The translations under genes were made by a program, and so were the position numbers. Below, piece after piece: positions 34,689 through 40,682 of a stretch of DNA of 40,682 bases. This DNA comes from Planctomycetota bacterium (GTDB taxonomy: Bacteria > Planctomycetota > Phycisphaerae > Phycisphaerales > UBA1924), in assembly GCA_020831805.1 (NCBI GenBank), contig JAFIFX010000022.1, forward strand, positions 1 through 40,682. The letters run 5' to 3'. The notes beneath the pieces were generated by a model, which saw nothing but the letters and a program-made list of their open reading frames with translations, ran no database searches and was not told the DNA's origin. Within the stretch, counting starts at the first letter, position 1, and each line of letters starts with the position of its first letter.

Positions 34689-35639
34689 TCAGGAGGCCAC
34701 GCGCAGGTTGCCGGTGCCCAGATCGGTCATGACGATCCGGTTTCGGCCCGCGCGTTTGGCCGCGTAGAGGTTCCGGTCGGCAGTCTCGATCCACTGGGCG
34801 CCGGGCAGGCCCTGGGCGCAGTTGGTTCCGGCGATGCCGATGGACAGCGTGACGGCCCGGCCGGGGTGCTTGGGCCAGATGATCTGCTCGCAGGCGACCC
34901 GCAGCCGCTCGCAGATCGCGTTGGCCTCGCTCGGCGAGGTCTCGGGGAAGATGATGGCGAACTCCTCGCCCCCGTAGCGGCAGGCGACATCGGAGACGCG
35001 CACCGTCTTGTTGATCAACTGGGCGAGGCCCACAAGCACCGCGTCACCGGCGGGGTGCCCGTAGGTGTCGTTGATGCTCTTGAACTCGTCGAGGTCGAAC
35101 ATCGCCAGCGACAGCGATGAGCCCGAGCGGCTGGCCCGCTCGTGCTCCTGCTGCCAGCGGGCGTCGAAACTGGCCCGGTTGCACAGGCCGGTCAGGCCGT
35201 CGATCTGAGCCCGCTGGGCGAGCATCTGGAGCAGAGCCTGCATGCGCAGGGCCACCCGGATACGAGCCCGCAGCTCGGTCATGTCGAAGGGCTTGGAGAT
35301 GAAATCCACCGCGCCCAGGTCAAAGGCGGTGACCTTGTCCTCGGCGCTGTCCTGGCCGGAGAGAACGATGACCGGGATGTGGATCGTTTTCGGCTCGTCC
35401 TTGAGCCGCCGGAGGATCTCGAACCCGTCCATCTCCGGCATGTTCAGATCGAGCAGGATCAGCGCGGGCACGGAGCGGATCGCGTGCTCGACGGCTTCAG
35501 TGCCATGCAGGAGGCTCTCGATCCGGATCGATTCCGACCGCAGGCGCGCGTGCAACAGCCGGTGGACGAACTCGCAGTCGTCCACCACCAGCACCAGCGG
35601 GTCCTGGTCGTTGATCATGCTCGGATCGACGGGGTTCAC
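34689..35639 (-). CDS. Response regulator with diguanylate cyclase (receiver-GGDEF)
   Basis: Makes cyclic di-GMP under phosphorylation control (PleD-like). It has 316 residues. The receiver domain (about 14-135) has Asp20/21, the phospho-acceptor Asp64 (ILLDLNMPEMDG) and the Lys in FISKPFD. The GGDEF domain (about 150-310) has LTGLCNRASFD, DEFKSINDTYGHPAGD and an intact active loop at 223-227 (GGEEF). No inhibitory RxxD site is visible right before it. The GTG start at 35639 lies 12 nt after the HPt stop, so the two are co-transcribed. ATG 35618 is an alternative start. Confidence 0.93.
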   Translation of the reverse strand: MNPVDPSMINDQDPLVLVVDDCEFVHRLLHARLRSESIRIESLLHGTEAVEHAIRSVPALILLDLNMPEMDGFEILRRLKDEPKTIHIPVIVLSGQDSAEDKVTAFDLGAVDFISKPFDMTELRARIRVALRMQALLQMLAQRAQIDGLTGLCNRASFDARWQQEHERASRSGSSLSLAMFDLDEFKSINDTYGHPAGDAVLVGLAQLINKTVRVSDVACRYGGEEFAIIFPETSPSEANAICERLRVACEQIIWPKHPGRAVTLSIGIAGTNCAQGLPGAQWIETADRNLYAAKRAGRNRIVMTDLGTGNLRVAS

Positions 35640-35651
35640 AGGGTGCAGTCC

Positions 35652-35993
35652 TCAGGCCGCGCGATCGCTGGAGGGGAAGTAGGAACGGCAAAGCACGATG
35701 AGCGAATCCAGCTCGGCCCGGACCCGCTCGATGGATCGCTCGGTCGGTTCGGCGCTGCGCAGGGACTCTTCGACCTTGCGGGCCGCCTCGCCGACATCCT
35801 GAAAACCAAAGCCGGGAGCCGCCCCCTTGAGCTGGTGGGCCAGGCGCTGGAGCCCCTCGGCGTCCTGCTCCGCGGCGGTCGCCTCCAGCGCACGGACCCG
35901 GTTGGGAAGCTCGCTCCGGAAGTACTCGATCAGCTCGGCGAACTCCGGATCATGAAGAACCGGATCGGGCGTCTTGGGATCGGGTACCGCCAT
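35652..35993 (-). CDS. HPt domain protein
   Basis: A 113-residue histidine phosphotransfer protein. It is a four-helix bundle with the phospho-acceptor His53 in LAHQLKGAAPGFGF. GGAGGAGG lies close before the ATG. It is encoded just upstream of the receiver-GGDEF protein, so a relay from a hybrid kinase through this HPt to the cyclase is likely. The hybrid kinase at 12042-16526 lacks its own HPt and is one candidate donor, but linkage is only by contig. Confidence 0.9.
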   Translation of the reverse strand: MAVPDPKTPDPVLHDPEFAELIEYFRSELPNRVRALEATAAEQDAEGLQRLAHQLKGAAPGFGFQDVGEAARKVEESLRSAEPTERSIERVRAELDSLIVLCRSYFPSSDRAA

Positions 35994-36058
35994 GAAGAGC
36001 CTCCTCCCCGGCGATATCGGTTGGGACGGGGGGGAAGTTCAGGAGGATCCAATGGTCC

Positions 36059-36064
36059 GGTATA
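36059..36064 (-). promoter_or_regulatory. -10-like TATACC for HPt-GGDEF operon
   Basis: TATACC in an A/T-rich stretch (CAATATACC on the minus strand), 65 nt before the HPt ATG. The leader contains the strong GGAGGAGG site. Confidence 0.4.
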
Positions 36065-36110
36065 TTGTGATTTCTGACCAGCTCGCGGTCTGAGGATCCG
36101 GAACGGGCAG

Positions 36111-36137
36111 AAAAAACCCGTCGGAATATCCAACGGG
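36111..36137 (-). terminator. Terminator of tRNA-Glu
   Basis: On the minus strand CCCGTTGGA-TAT-TCCGACGGG forms a 9-bp stem followed by TTTTTT. It begins 3 nt after the tRNA end. Confidence 0.88.
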
Positions 36138-36140
36138 CAA

Positions 36141-36215
36141 TGACCCCAACGGGATTCGAACCCGTGTTTTCAGGATGAGAACCTGACGTCCTGGACCGGA
36201 CTAGACGATGGGGCC
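36141..36215 (-). tRNA. tRNA-Glu (anticodon CTC)
   Basis: A full cloverleaf of 75 nt on the minus strand: acceptor GGCCCCA with TGGGGTC, anticodon stem TCAGG/CCTGA with loop TTCTCAT, and T arm CGGGTTCGAATCCCG. The anticodon CTC reads GAG. CCA is not encoded. The discriminator base is A. Confidence 0.96.
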
Positions 36216-36241
36216 GTTTCACCGATGAATCGATGATTGGA

Positions 36242-36269
36242 ACTGTACCCGGTCATCCTGCGGGGTCAA
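36242..36269 (-). promoter_or_regulatory. Promoter of tRNA-Glu
   Basis: TTGACC, a 16-nt spacer and TACAGT on the minus strand, about 27 nt before the tRNA. The -35 lies inside the end of the neighbouring gene. Confidence 0.55.
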
Positions 36270-36573
36270 CCGGCTGGGGTTGGGGGGTCTTGCGGAGTCG
36301 AATCAGGGCGGTATAGGCCATGATCCGTGCGGCGACCGCGTCGGCCGCGATGGCCGCGCCGTGGGAGCCGTCCGGGGCGCGCCAGACCGCTCGGACGGCG
36401 CAGGAGCAGCGTCCCGGCTCATATCGGACCTTCCAGCCGTGGGCCGCGAAGGCGGTGCGGGTCGCGGCTTCGTCGGGGAACCATCGCCCGTCGGGGCCTC
36501 GCTGGCAGGTGTCGGCATCACCGGGCCACCAGCCGGCGGCGTACAGCTCGTCGATGGCGAACTCGGTGTCCAT
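36253..36573 (-). CDS. Hypothetical protein
   Basis: A 106-residue soluble protein with no signal peptide. Visible features are ELYAAGWWPGDADTCQRG and WKVRYEPGRCSCAVRAVW near the middle, and an Ala-rich helix (AAIAADAVAARIMAYTALI) near the end. The three Cys residues could bind metal but do not form a clear motif. CAAGGGA lies before the ATG and a TACGCT -10 candidate about 30 nt upstream. The frame is intact and the codon use matches neighbours. Family not recognised. Confidence 0.65.
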   Translation of the reverse strand: MDTEFAIDELYAAGWWPGDADTCQRGPDGRWFPDEAATRTAFAAHGWKVRYEPGRCSCAVRAVWRAPDGSHGAAIAADAVAARIMAYTALIRLRKTPQPQPVDPAG

Positions 36574-36634
36574 GGTGCCGGTCCCTTGCCTTCGGTGACC
36601 CCAGCGTACCAGAGGACCACCCGGGATGCACGCC

Positions 36635-37432
36635 TTATTCCGAGCCCGCGAAACCGGGCATGATGACCAGGACCAGCAAGTCGTAGCAGGCGTGGACCCC
36701 CACCGCGATGCCCAGGCCCCGGGCCAGGAACAGCACGCCGAAATAGACCCCGGCGATGAAGTAGAACGAGAACAGCCGCCAGTCGGTCCCGCCGCCCATC
36801 ATGGCGGGCAGCGTCGTGTCGTGGTGCAGGGCGAAAAGGACCGCGGAAACCAGCACCGCGATGACCTTGGCCGCGGTGTCGGGCAGGCGGAGGAGGTCGG
36901 CCGCCACGAAGTGCATGGCGGTGATGACCACCAGGCGGAAGAGCATCTCCTCGTAGAGCCCGGCGCCGAGGGCGAGGAGGATGCCGGACTTGGGGCTCAG
37001 GAAGTCCGGACCGCCCTCAAGGGCGGCCGCGGCGGGGCTGCCGGGCTGGAGGATCAGGACGAGGATCAGCAGGGGGCCGGTGAGGAAGGCGGACTCGACG
37101 ACCATGGCTGCGGGGACGATGGGCTCGATGCGCCAACGGTCCTTGGAGAGGACATGCTGGACGATGAGGGCGATGACCAAGGCCAGGGCGGGCAGGTGTA
37201 GGCCAAGCACGCCGAAGAGTTCGAAGAAGCGGACCAGCATCCGGTGGGCGGCGAGCTGGGCGCCGATGCCGTCGCCGCCCAGCCCGAGGGCCCCGAGTTC
37301 GGCGGCGATGATGACGGGGGTGAGGAAGACGAGGATGTGCAGGGGCCGGGCGGAGAGCCAGAAATAGCCGCGCTGCAGCGGGCCGGCGGGCCGGGTGGGA
37401 TGAAGGCCGGGCTCATGGGTTCGTCTGGACAT
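36635..37432 (-). CDS. CPBP family intramembrane protease
   Basis: A 265-residue polytopic protein with about seven hydrophobic helices. The Abi/CAAX-protease motifs are present: Glu161-Glu162 with Arg166 (LYEEMLFRLV), the His pair at 203-204 (LFALHHD) and a third in GVHACYDLL near the C-terminus. Family members cleave substrates within the membrane or act in bacteriocin self-protection. The substrate here is unknown. A basic N-terminal tail of about 28 residues precedes the first helix. AGGA lies close before the ATG. Confidence 0.9.
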   Translation of the reverse strand: MSRRTHEPGLHPTRPAGPLQRGYFWLSARPLHILVFLTPVIIAAELGALGLGGDGIGAQLAAHRMLVRFFELFGVLGLHLPALALVIALIVQHVLSKDRWRIEPIVPAAMVVESAFLTGPLLILVLILQPGSPAAAALEGGPDFLSPKSGILLALGAGLYEEMLFRLVVITAMHFVAADLLRLPDTAAKVIAVLVSAVLFALHHDTTLPAMMGGGTDWRLFSFYFIAGVYFGVLFLARGLGIAVGVHACYDLLVLVIMPGFAGSE

Positions 37433-37487
37433 GCGTCCTGGGGTGATGCGAGCGGCCGGTGCGGCGGACGATGGACCGGGCGGAGGA

Positions 37488-37521
37488 AAGAAAAGACCCG
37501 GCCGATGTTCGCGGCCGGGTC
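37488..37521 (-). terminator. Terminator of rpsT
   Basis: On the minus strand GACCCGGCCG and CGGCCGGGTC form a 10-bp stem followed by TTTTCTTT, 38 nt after the rpsT stop. Confidence 0.88.
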
Positions 37522-37558
37522 GTTGCTTGTCAAACGGGCGGGGCGTGCGGCCCCGTGC

Positions 37559-37828
37559 TCAGGCGGTGACCTTGGCCTTGAGGCGGGCGTTCATGCGGCT
37601 CTTGCGCCGGGCGGCCTGGTTGCGGTGGATCACGCCCTTCTGGGCCGAGCGGTCGACGATCTTCGCGGCCTCGCGGCAGGCGGCGGTGGCCTCGTCGTTG
37701 GAGCCGTGGGCGACCTTGTCGGTGAAGTTCTTCAGGGCGATCCGCATGGAGCGGAGACGCCAGCGGTTGATGGCGCGACGCTTGATGTTCTGACGGACGC
37801 GCTTCTTCGCCGAGTTCGAGTGGGCCAT
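37559..37828 (-). CDS. rpsT: Ribosomal protein bS20
   Basis: An 89-residue 30S subunit protein that binds 16S rRNA. It starts AHSNSAKKRVRQNIKRR and has the S20 pattern RNQAARRKSRMNARLKAK at its end. It is very basic and helical, of normal length. AAGGAA lies about 9 nt before the ATG. It has its own strong terminator. The leader is about 100 nt, long enough for the autoregulation known for this protein, but no specific structure can be proven. Confidence 0.96.
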   Translation of the reverse strand: MAHSNSAKKRVRQNIKRRAINRWRLRSMRIALKNFTDKVAHGSNDEATAACREAAKIVDRSAQKGVIHRNQAARRKSRMNARLKAKVTA

Positions 37829-37936
37829 GGTGCCTGCGTTCCTTGGGGTCTCTGGATCCGTGTCCGGCGGGCGGTTCGCCCGAAGTCGTTCGTTCCGACG
37901 GGGTTGCGGCCGGGGCCTTGGCGGACCCGGGCTGTG

Positions 37937-37964
37937 ATTCTTGCCGGGTCAGGGCGTGAATCAA
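37937..37964 (-). promoter_or_regulatory. Candidate promoter of rpsT
   Basis: TTGATT, a 16-nt spacer and AAGAAT on the minus strand, about 110 nt before the ATG. The -10 matches the consensus at only four positions. Confidence 0.35.
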
Positions 37965-38018
37965 GCGCCCGGGGCTTGGGAAATGGGCCGGAAGTGCCGC
38001 GGAGGGGCCTCGGACGGC

Positions 38019-38047
38019 TTGCCAGCCGCTGGGGTCCGGCGTACCGT
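38019..38047 (+). promoter_or_regulatory. Promoter of tRNA-Arg
   Basis: TTGCCA, a 17-nt spacer and TACCGT, ending 16 nt before the tRNA. Confidence 0.55.
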
Positions 38048-38063
38048 AGGGGCCACAACCCGA

Positions 38064-38137
38064 GCGGGCGTAGCTCAACTGGATAGAGCACCTGACTACG
38101 GATCAGGAGGTTGAGGGTTCGAATCCTTCCGCCCGTG
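38064..38137 (+). tRNA. tRNA-Arg (anticodon ACG)
   Basis: A 74-nt cloverleaf: acceptor GCGGGCG with CGCCCGT, D arm GCTCAACTGGATAGAGC, anticodon stem CCTGA/TCAGG with loop CTACGGA, and T arm GAGGGTTCGAATCCTTC. The anticodon ACG becomes ICG and reads CGN. CCA is not encoded. A tyrosine recombinase gene begins less than 200 bp downstream, so the 3' end may be an attachment site. Confidence 0.96.
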
Positions 38138-38140
38138 CTG

Positions 38141-38175
38141 ACGCAAACCCCGGCAACGCCGGGGTTTGCGTGTTT
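38141..38175 (+). terminator. Terminator of tRNA-Arg
   Basis: A 14-bp perfect stem (38141-38154 with 38158-38171, loop AAC) is followed by GTTTCT. It starts 4 nt after the tRNA. Confidence 0.85.
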
Positions 38176-38211
38176 CTGGGCTTCAAGGCCTCCCACTGTC
38201 ATTGGTCATTC

Positions 38212-38234
38212 CATCCGTTTTGACATCCGTTTTG
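38212..38234. repeat. Tandem 12-bp repeat before integrase gene
   Basis: CATCCGTTTTG occurs at 38212-38222 and again at 38224-38234, with a 12-bp period. It lies between the tRNA and the integrase start, where integrase arm sites or an excisionase operator would be expected. Confidence 0.55.
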
Positions 38235-38303
38235 GCCTACCATCCGGTGGCGGGAGATGAGCCCCTCACAGGCTCGATCCGGAGCAGAACGGATGGACGA
38301 CGG

Positions 38304-39701
38304 ATGGCGAAGCGGCGCGGGGGAAGATCGAGCAAACAGCGAGCCCAAGCACCCAAACTGCGGTGGAACGACCGGGAACGGTGCTGGCGGTTCCGGAAGA
38401 CGATCCACGGCAAGGAACACGCCTTCTGGGTCGGACGGGGCGGCAACGGCCCCGACGACGAGGTTGCTTACGCCCGGGCCGTCCAGGAGGCCCTCCTCAA
38501 GGGGGAGCTGCTGGGCGCCGGGCAGGAACTCCGCGCCTTCGCCGGCCGGCACACGGAGCACATCGAGGTAGTCGCCCTGCAGGTCGAAGATCTCCACCGC
38601 TTCTTCAACCGCCCCATCCGGGAGGTGCTCGAACGGATCGTCGTCGACCAGGAGATCCCCGACCTGCTCCGGCGGGCGTGGCGGGCGGCGGTCCTCGAAG
38701 AGGCCATGGAGGCGAAGGACGCCCGCATCGCGGAGCTGGAGGCGATGCTCGCCGCCCACGGGCGGGCCGCGGTGACGGACTCGACCGCGCCGCTCGCCGA
38801 CCTGAAGACCAAGTGGGTCGATTCGGTCAAGAACGATAAGAAGTCGGCGGGCCAGAGCCCCAACTACATCGGGTCGTTCAAGACCAACATCGAACCGTTC
38901 ATCGAGTTCCTCGCCGAACACGACCCGCAGATCCTGCTCACGCGTGACCTCGAAGCAAATTGGCGAGCCGTCGCCGACTACCGCGAGCACGTGATCGAGA
39001 CCGCGAACGAGAAGGACCGGTCGAAGGCGTGGTCGAAGCACCGGCTCGACAAGGCGCGGCTGTTCTGCGAGTACCTTGTCAAAAACGCGTACCTGAGCAT
39101 GCTGCCCCGGGCGATCGACCGGCACTGGTCGCGCGTCGGCGTGGACGACCCGTCGCCGACGTTCTTCACGATCGAGGAGATCCACAAGATCTGGGACGCC
39201 GCCGATGATCGTTTGCGCCTCATCATGGCTCTGGGGTTGAACGCCGGGTACCGGCAGGCCGATCTGCTCACGCTTGAACGCGGCGAGATCAACCTCGATA
39301 AAGGCGAGATCCGCCGGCAGCGTCGCAAACGGAACACGGCACAGGCCCACAAGCTCTGGCCGGTGACCGCGAAGCTGCTGAAGGCTCACCTGAAGGCGGT
39401 GCCCGACGATCGGCCGTTCGGAGCGGGCTATAGCAACATCGGCCGCGAGCTCACGACCTTCGTGGACAAGGTCCTCACGAAGGAAAAAAACCAGGATCCG
39501 CGTCGGACGGCCAAGTCGTTCCGTTCCACCGGCGCGCAGGAGCTCGAACGCATCGTGCTCGGGATCGCTCCGCACGTCGTCGATCAGTACCTCGCCCACG
39601 GCGACAAGAAACTGGCGCGGCACTACCGCGAGCAGGAGCTGGCCGCTCTGTACGACGCCCTTGACAGGCTCGGCGAGTTCTTCGGACTCGACGGACGATG
39701 A
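38304..39701 (+). CDS. Tyrosine recombinase / integrase
   Basis: Site-specific recombinase, probably for the element at tRNA-Arg. It has 465 residues. A basic N-terminal part (about 1-60, arm-binding-like) is followed by a long helical insertion with a coiled coil (about 140-165), a core-binding SAM-like domain (about 170-270) and the catalytic domain. The catalytic domain has Arg317 (LNAGYRQADLL), Lys404 and Arg407 in KSFRSTG where HxLR is usual, His432 (LAHGDKK) and the nucleophile Tyr441 (ARHYRE). The Lys for His change in box II is unusual but the remaining set is intact. ATG 38304 is chosen since residues upstream to 38166 run into the tRNA terminator. No strong ribosome binding site is visible. 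Confidence 0.88.
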   Translation: MAKRRGGRSSKQRAQAPKLRWNDRERCWRFRKTIHGKEHAFWVGRGGNGPDDEVAYARAVQEALLKGELLGAGQELRAFAGRHTEHIEVVALQVEDLHRFFNRPIREVLERIVVDQEIPDLLRRAWRAAVLEEAMEAKDARIAELEAMLAAHGRAAVTDSTAPLADLKTKWVDSVKNDKKSAGQSPNYIGSFKTNIEPFIEFLAEHDPQILLTRDLEANWRAVADYREHVIETANEKDRSKAWSKHRLDKARLFCEYLVKNAYLSMLPRAIDRHWSRVGVDDPSPTFFTIEEIHKIWDAADDRLRLIMALGLNAGYRQADLLTLERGEINLDKGEIRRQRRKRNTAQAHKLWPVTAKLLKAHLKAVPDDRPFGAGYSNIGRELTTFVDKVLTKEKNQDPRRTAKSFRSTGAQELERIVLGIAPHVVDQYLAHGDKKLARHYREQELAALYDALDRLGEFFGLDGR

Positions 39702-40243
39702 TCGGGGGGCCATAGCTGTTTCGTCGTCGGAAGCTCTGCTCCATCCCAGTGTGGCCTGAGTACGCGGTCAGGCGTCGATGTCGCTGCGAGCGGTCACCTT
39801 CCAAAGTGTCCGCGGCGCTCCCCCACTGCCACCATGATCTGCGCGGTCCGGAATGAGGCCTGCCTTCGCGAGGAGCAGACGGGCCTGTCTACGGCTTAGA
39901 GGATCAGATCGGCTCGACGACGCACGCCCGACATGCAAAGGCTCTCGTGCGTGTTCGCCGCGAGTGCCGGTACCTCCCACAACAAATCCATGCAAATCTG
40001 CTCGTGTGTACCTGAGCGATATCTAGCTCCGTGTTGCGTTGTTTCAGGTACACCGCTTATCATTGTCTGTACCTTTATTTTAGCTTTTTTCCGCAGGATT
40101 ATGGCTGTTTCGCCGTGATTCCAGTGCGGCGGTCGCCGTGTGAACAAAATTGTGTGTTTTGTCGCGGGCCGCGGCTTGCCTTGTTGCTCCAGCACCGCTA
40201 AGTACGTCACAACGCCGTTCCGGCGTACATGGAGGACGACGAC
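39702..40243. other. Lower-GC region without a convincing gene
   Basis: This 540-bp stretch is clearly richer in A/T than the rest (for example TTTATTTTAGCTTTTTTCC near 40074-40093). It holds the TGTACCTGA inverted repeat described separately. A minus-strand frame at 39768-39995 (75 residues, end TARSDIDA) has some protein-like character (SRRQARLLLAKAGL) and could be the end of a small DNA-binding protein, but the start is not convincing. I see no RNA gene. Confidence 0.5.
40006..40053. repeat. 10-bp inverted repeat, operator-like
   Basis: GTGTACCTGA (40006-40015) and its exact reverse complement TCAGGTACAC (40044-40053) are separated by 28 bp. A partial third copy, TGTACCT, is at 40078-40084, and GGTACCT is at 39969-39975. 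The set looks like repeated sites for a dimeric regulator of the element. Confidence 0.5.
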
Positions 40244-40609
40244 ATGGCGGGCAAGAGCGTGCACACGGAAGCGGAGATCAAGGCGGCCTCGGAGGATCTG
40301 CTCGAATGGGCGAAGAGGCACCGCGGGGCGTTGGCGGTCGCCGCGATGCTGGGTGAGGATGATGGGCCCGTGCCGGCGGCGCGGGCGGAGGCGATCGTGG
40401 CGGGCGCGGTCGGACCGCTCAACGAGGCGGAGATCGCGGTGCTGCTCGCGCAGCTCGATGTGGCGGTGCTCGTGATGCTGACGCAGATGGCGGCGGGCGC
40501 TGAGATGGGGGAGGAGCGGTTCCGGCGGCTTGTCAACACAGCGCGGCGGGAGATGCTCGATGCGGCGGGGCTCGACCTGTGCGGCGAGTGCGGCGGCGCG
40601 GGGGACTGA
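40244..40609 (+). CDS. Hypothetical small acidic protein, element cargo
   Basis: A 121-residue soluble protein, mostly helical and rich in Ala and Glu (EIKAASEDLLEWAKRHRG, VGPLNEAEIAVLLAQLDVAV), ending in LCGECGGAGD with a CxxC pair. GGAGG lies 8 nt before ATG 40244, which fixes this start over ATG 40229. It sits 540 bp after the integrase on the same strand and is the last gene before the contig end. No known family; a small regulator or accessory phage protein is possible. Confidence 0.65.
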   Translation: MAGKSVHTEAEIKAASEDLLEWAKRHRGALAVAAMLGEDDGPVPAARAEAIVAGAVGPLNEAEIAVLLAQLDVAVLVMLTQMAAGAEMGEERFRRLVNTARREMLDAAGLDLCGECGGAGD

Positions 40610-40633
40610 ACGGTTCGGGGAGAGAGGGGCTCG

Positions 40634-40682
<49 letters not shown>

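Noticed and set aside
38304..39701. CRISPR array or defence island beyond the integrase
   Set aside because: No spaced repeats or cas-like genes are visible before the contig ends; only one small unknown gene follows.
39896..40321. 141-codon minus-strand frame in the A/T-rich region
   Set aside because: It overlaps the better-supported plus-strand gene at 40244 and crosses the inverted repeat; composition is not protein-like.

Overview
The window reads as one high-GC contig from a planctomycete, most likely class Phycisphaerae. This is inferred from a set of family signatures seen here: small membrane proteins with a C-x2-C-x12-C-x2-C zinc ribbon, a GC-rich dockerin-like C-terminus, a PEP-CTERM-like anchor, a large pseudopilin with a DGH tail, an oversized acyl carrier protein, and a Gfo/Idh-type protein. 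Both ends run into poly-G, which looks like a sequencing or assembly artefact, so the window probably holds a whole draft contig.

Left part (1-5370): minus-strand genes for a truncated FabZ-like dehydratase, a large acyl carrier protein, a small unknown protein, release factor 1 and a secreted unknown protein. Divergent from these is a coupled NatA/NatB-type ABC exporter. Middle-left (5434-10255): a run of six short zinc-ribbon/transmembrane proteins, with a SAM methyltransferase and an aldehyde dehydrogenase between them. RNase P RNA (minus) and a Gfo/Idh-like gene (plus) follow, placed back to back.

Middle (12042-23720): a very large hybrid histidine kinase (GAF, seven PAS, HisKA, HATPase, receiver), a CBS-pair protein, tyrosyl-tRNA synthetase, a pseudopilin, a dockerin-type secreted protein, a PEP-CTERM-like protein, a long-chain polyprenyl synthase, and a second methyltransferase related to the first.

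Right-middle (23870-38137): UDP-glucose dehydrogenase overlapping a solitary DNA methyltransferase, a membrane protein, asparagine synthetase, an MscS channel, two tandem DUF481-type outer-membrane proteins, a peptidoglycan amidase, YggS, a peroxiredoxin, a small lipoprotein, SlyX, a receiver-GGDEF/HPt pair, tRNA-Glu(CTC), a CPBP protease, ribosomal protein S20 and tRNA-Arg(ACG).

Right end (38138-40682): a tyrosine recombinase starts just after tRNA-Arg and is followed by a lower-GC regulatory-looking stretch and one small unknown gene. This looks like the left edge of an integrated element that leaves the contig.

Two patterns cut across the window. Several genes have a TANNNT -10-like hexamer only 6-8 nt before the start codon, which predicts leaderless transcripts. 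Two housekeeping genes (tyrS, asnB) carry an internal, in-frame patch of clearly different base and codon use.
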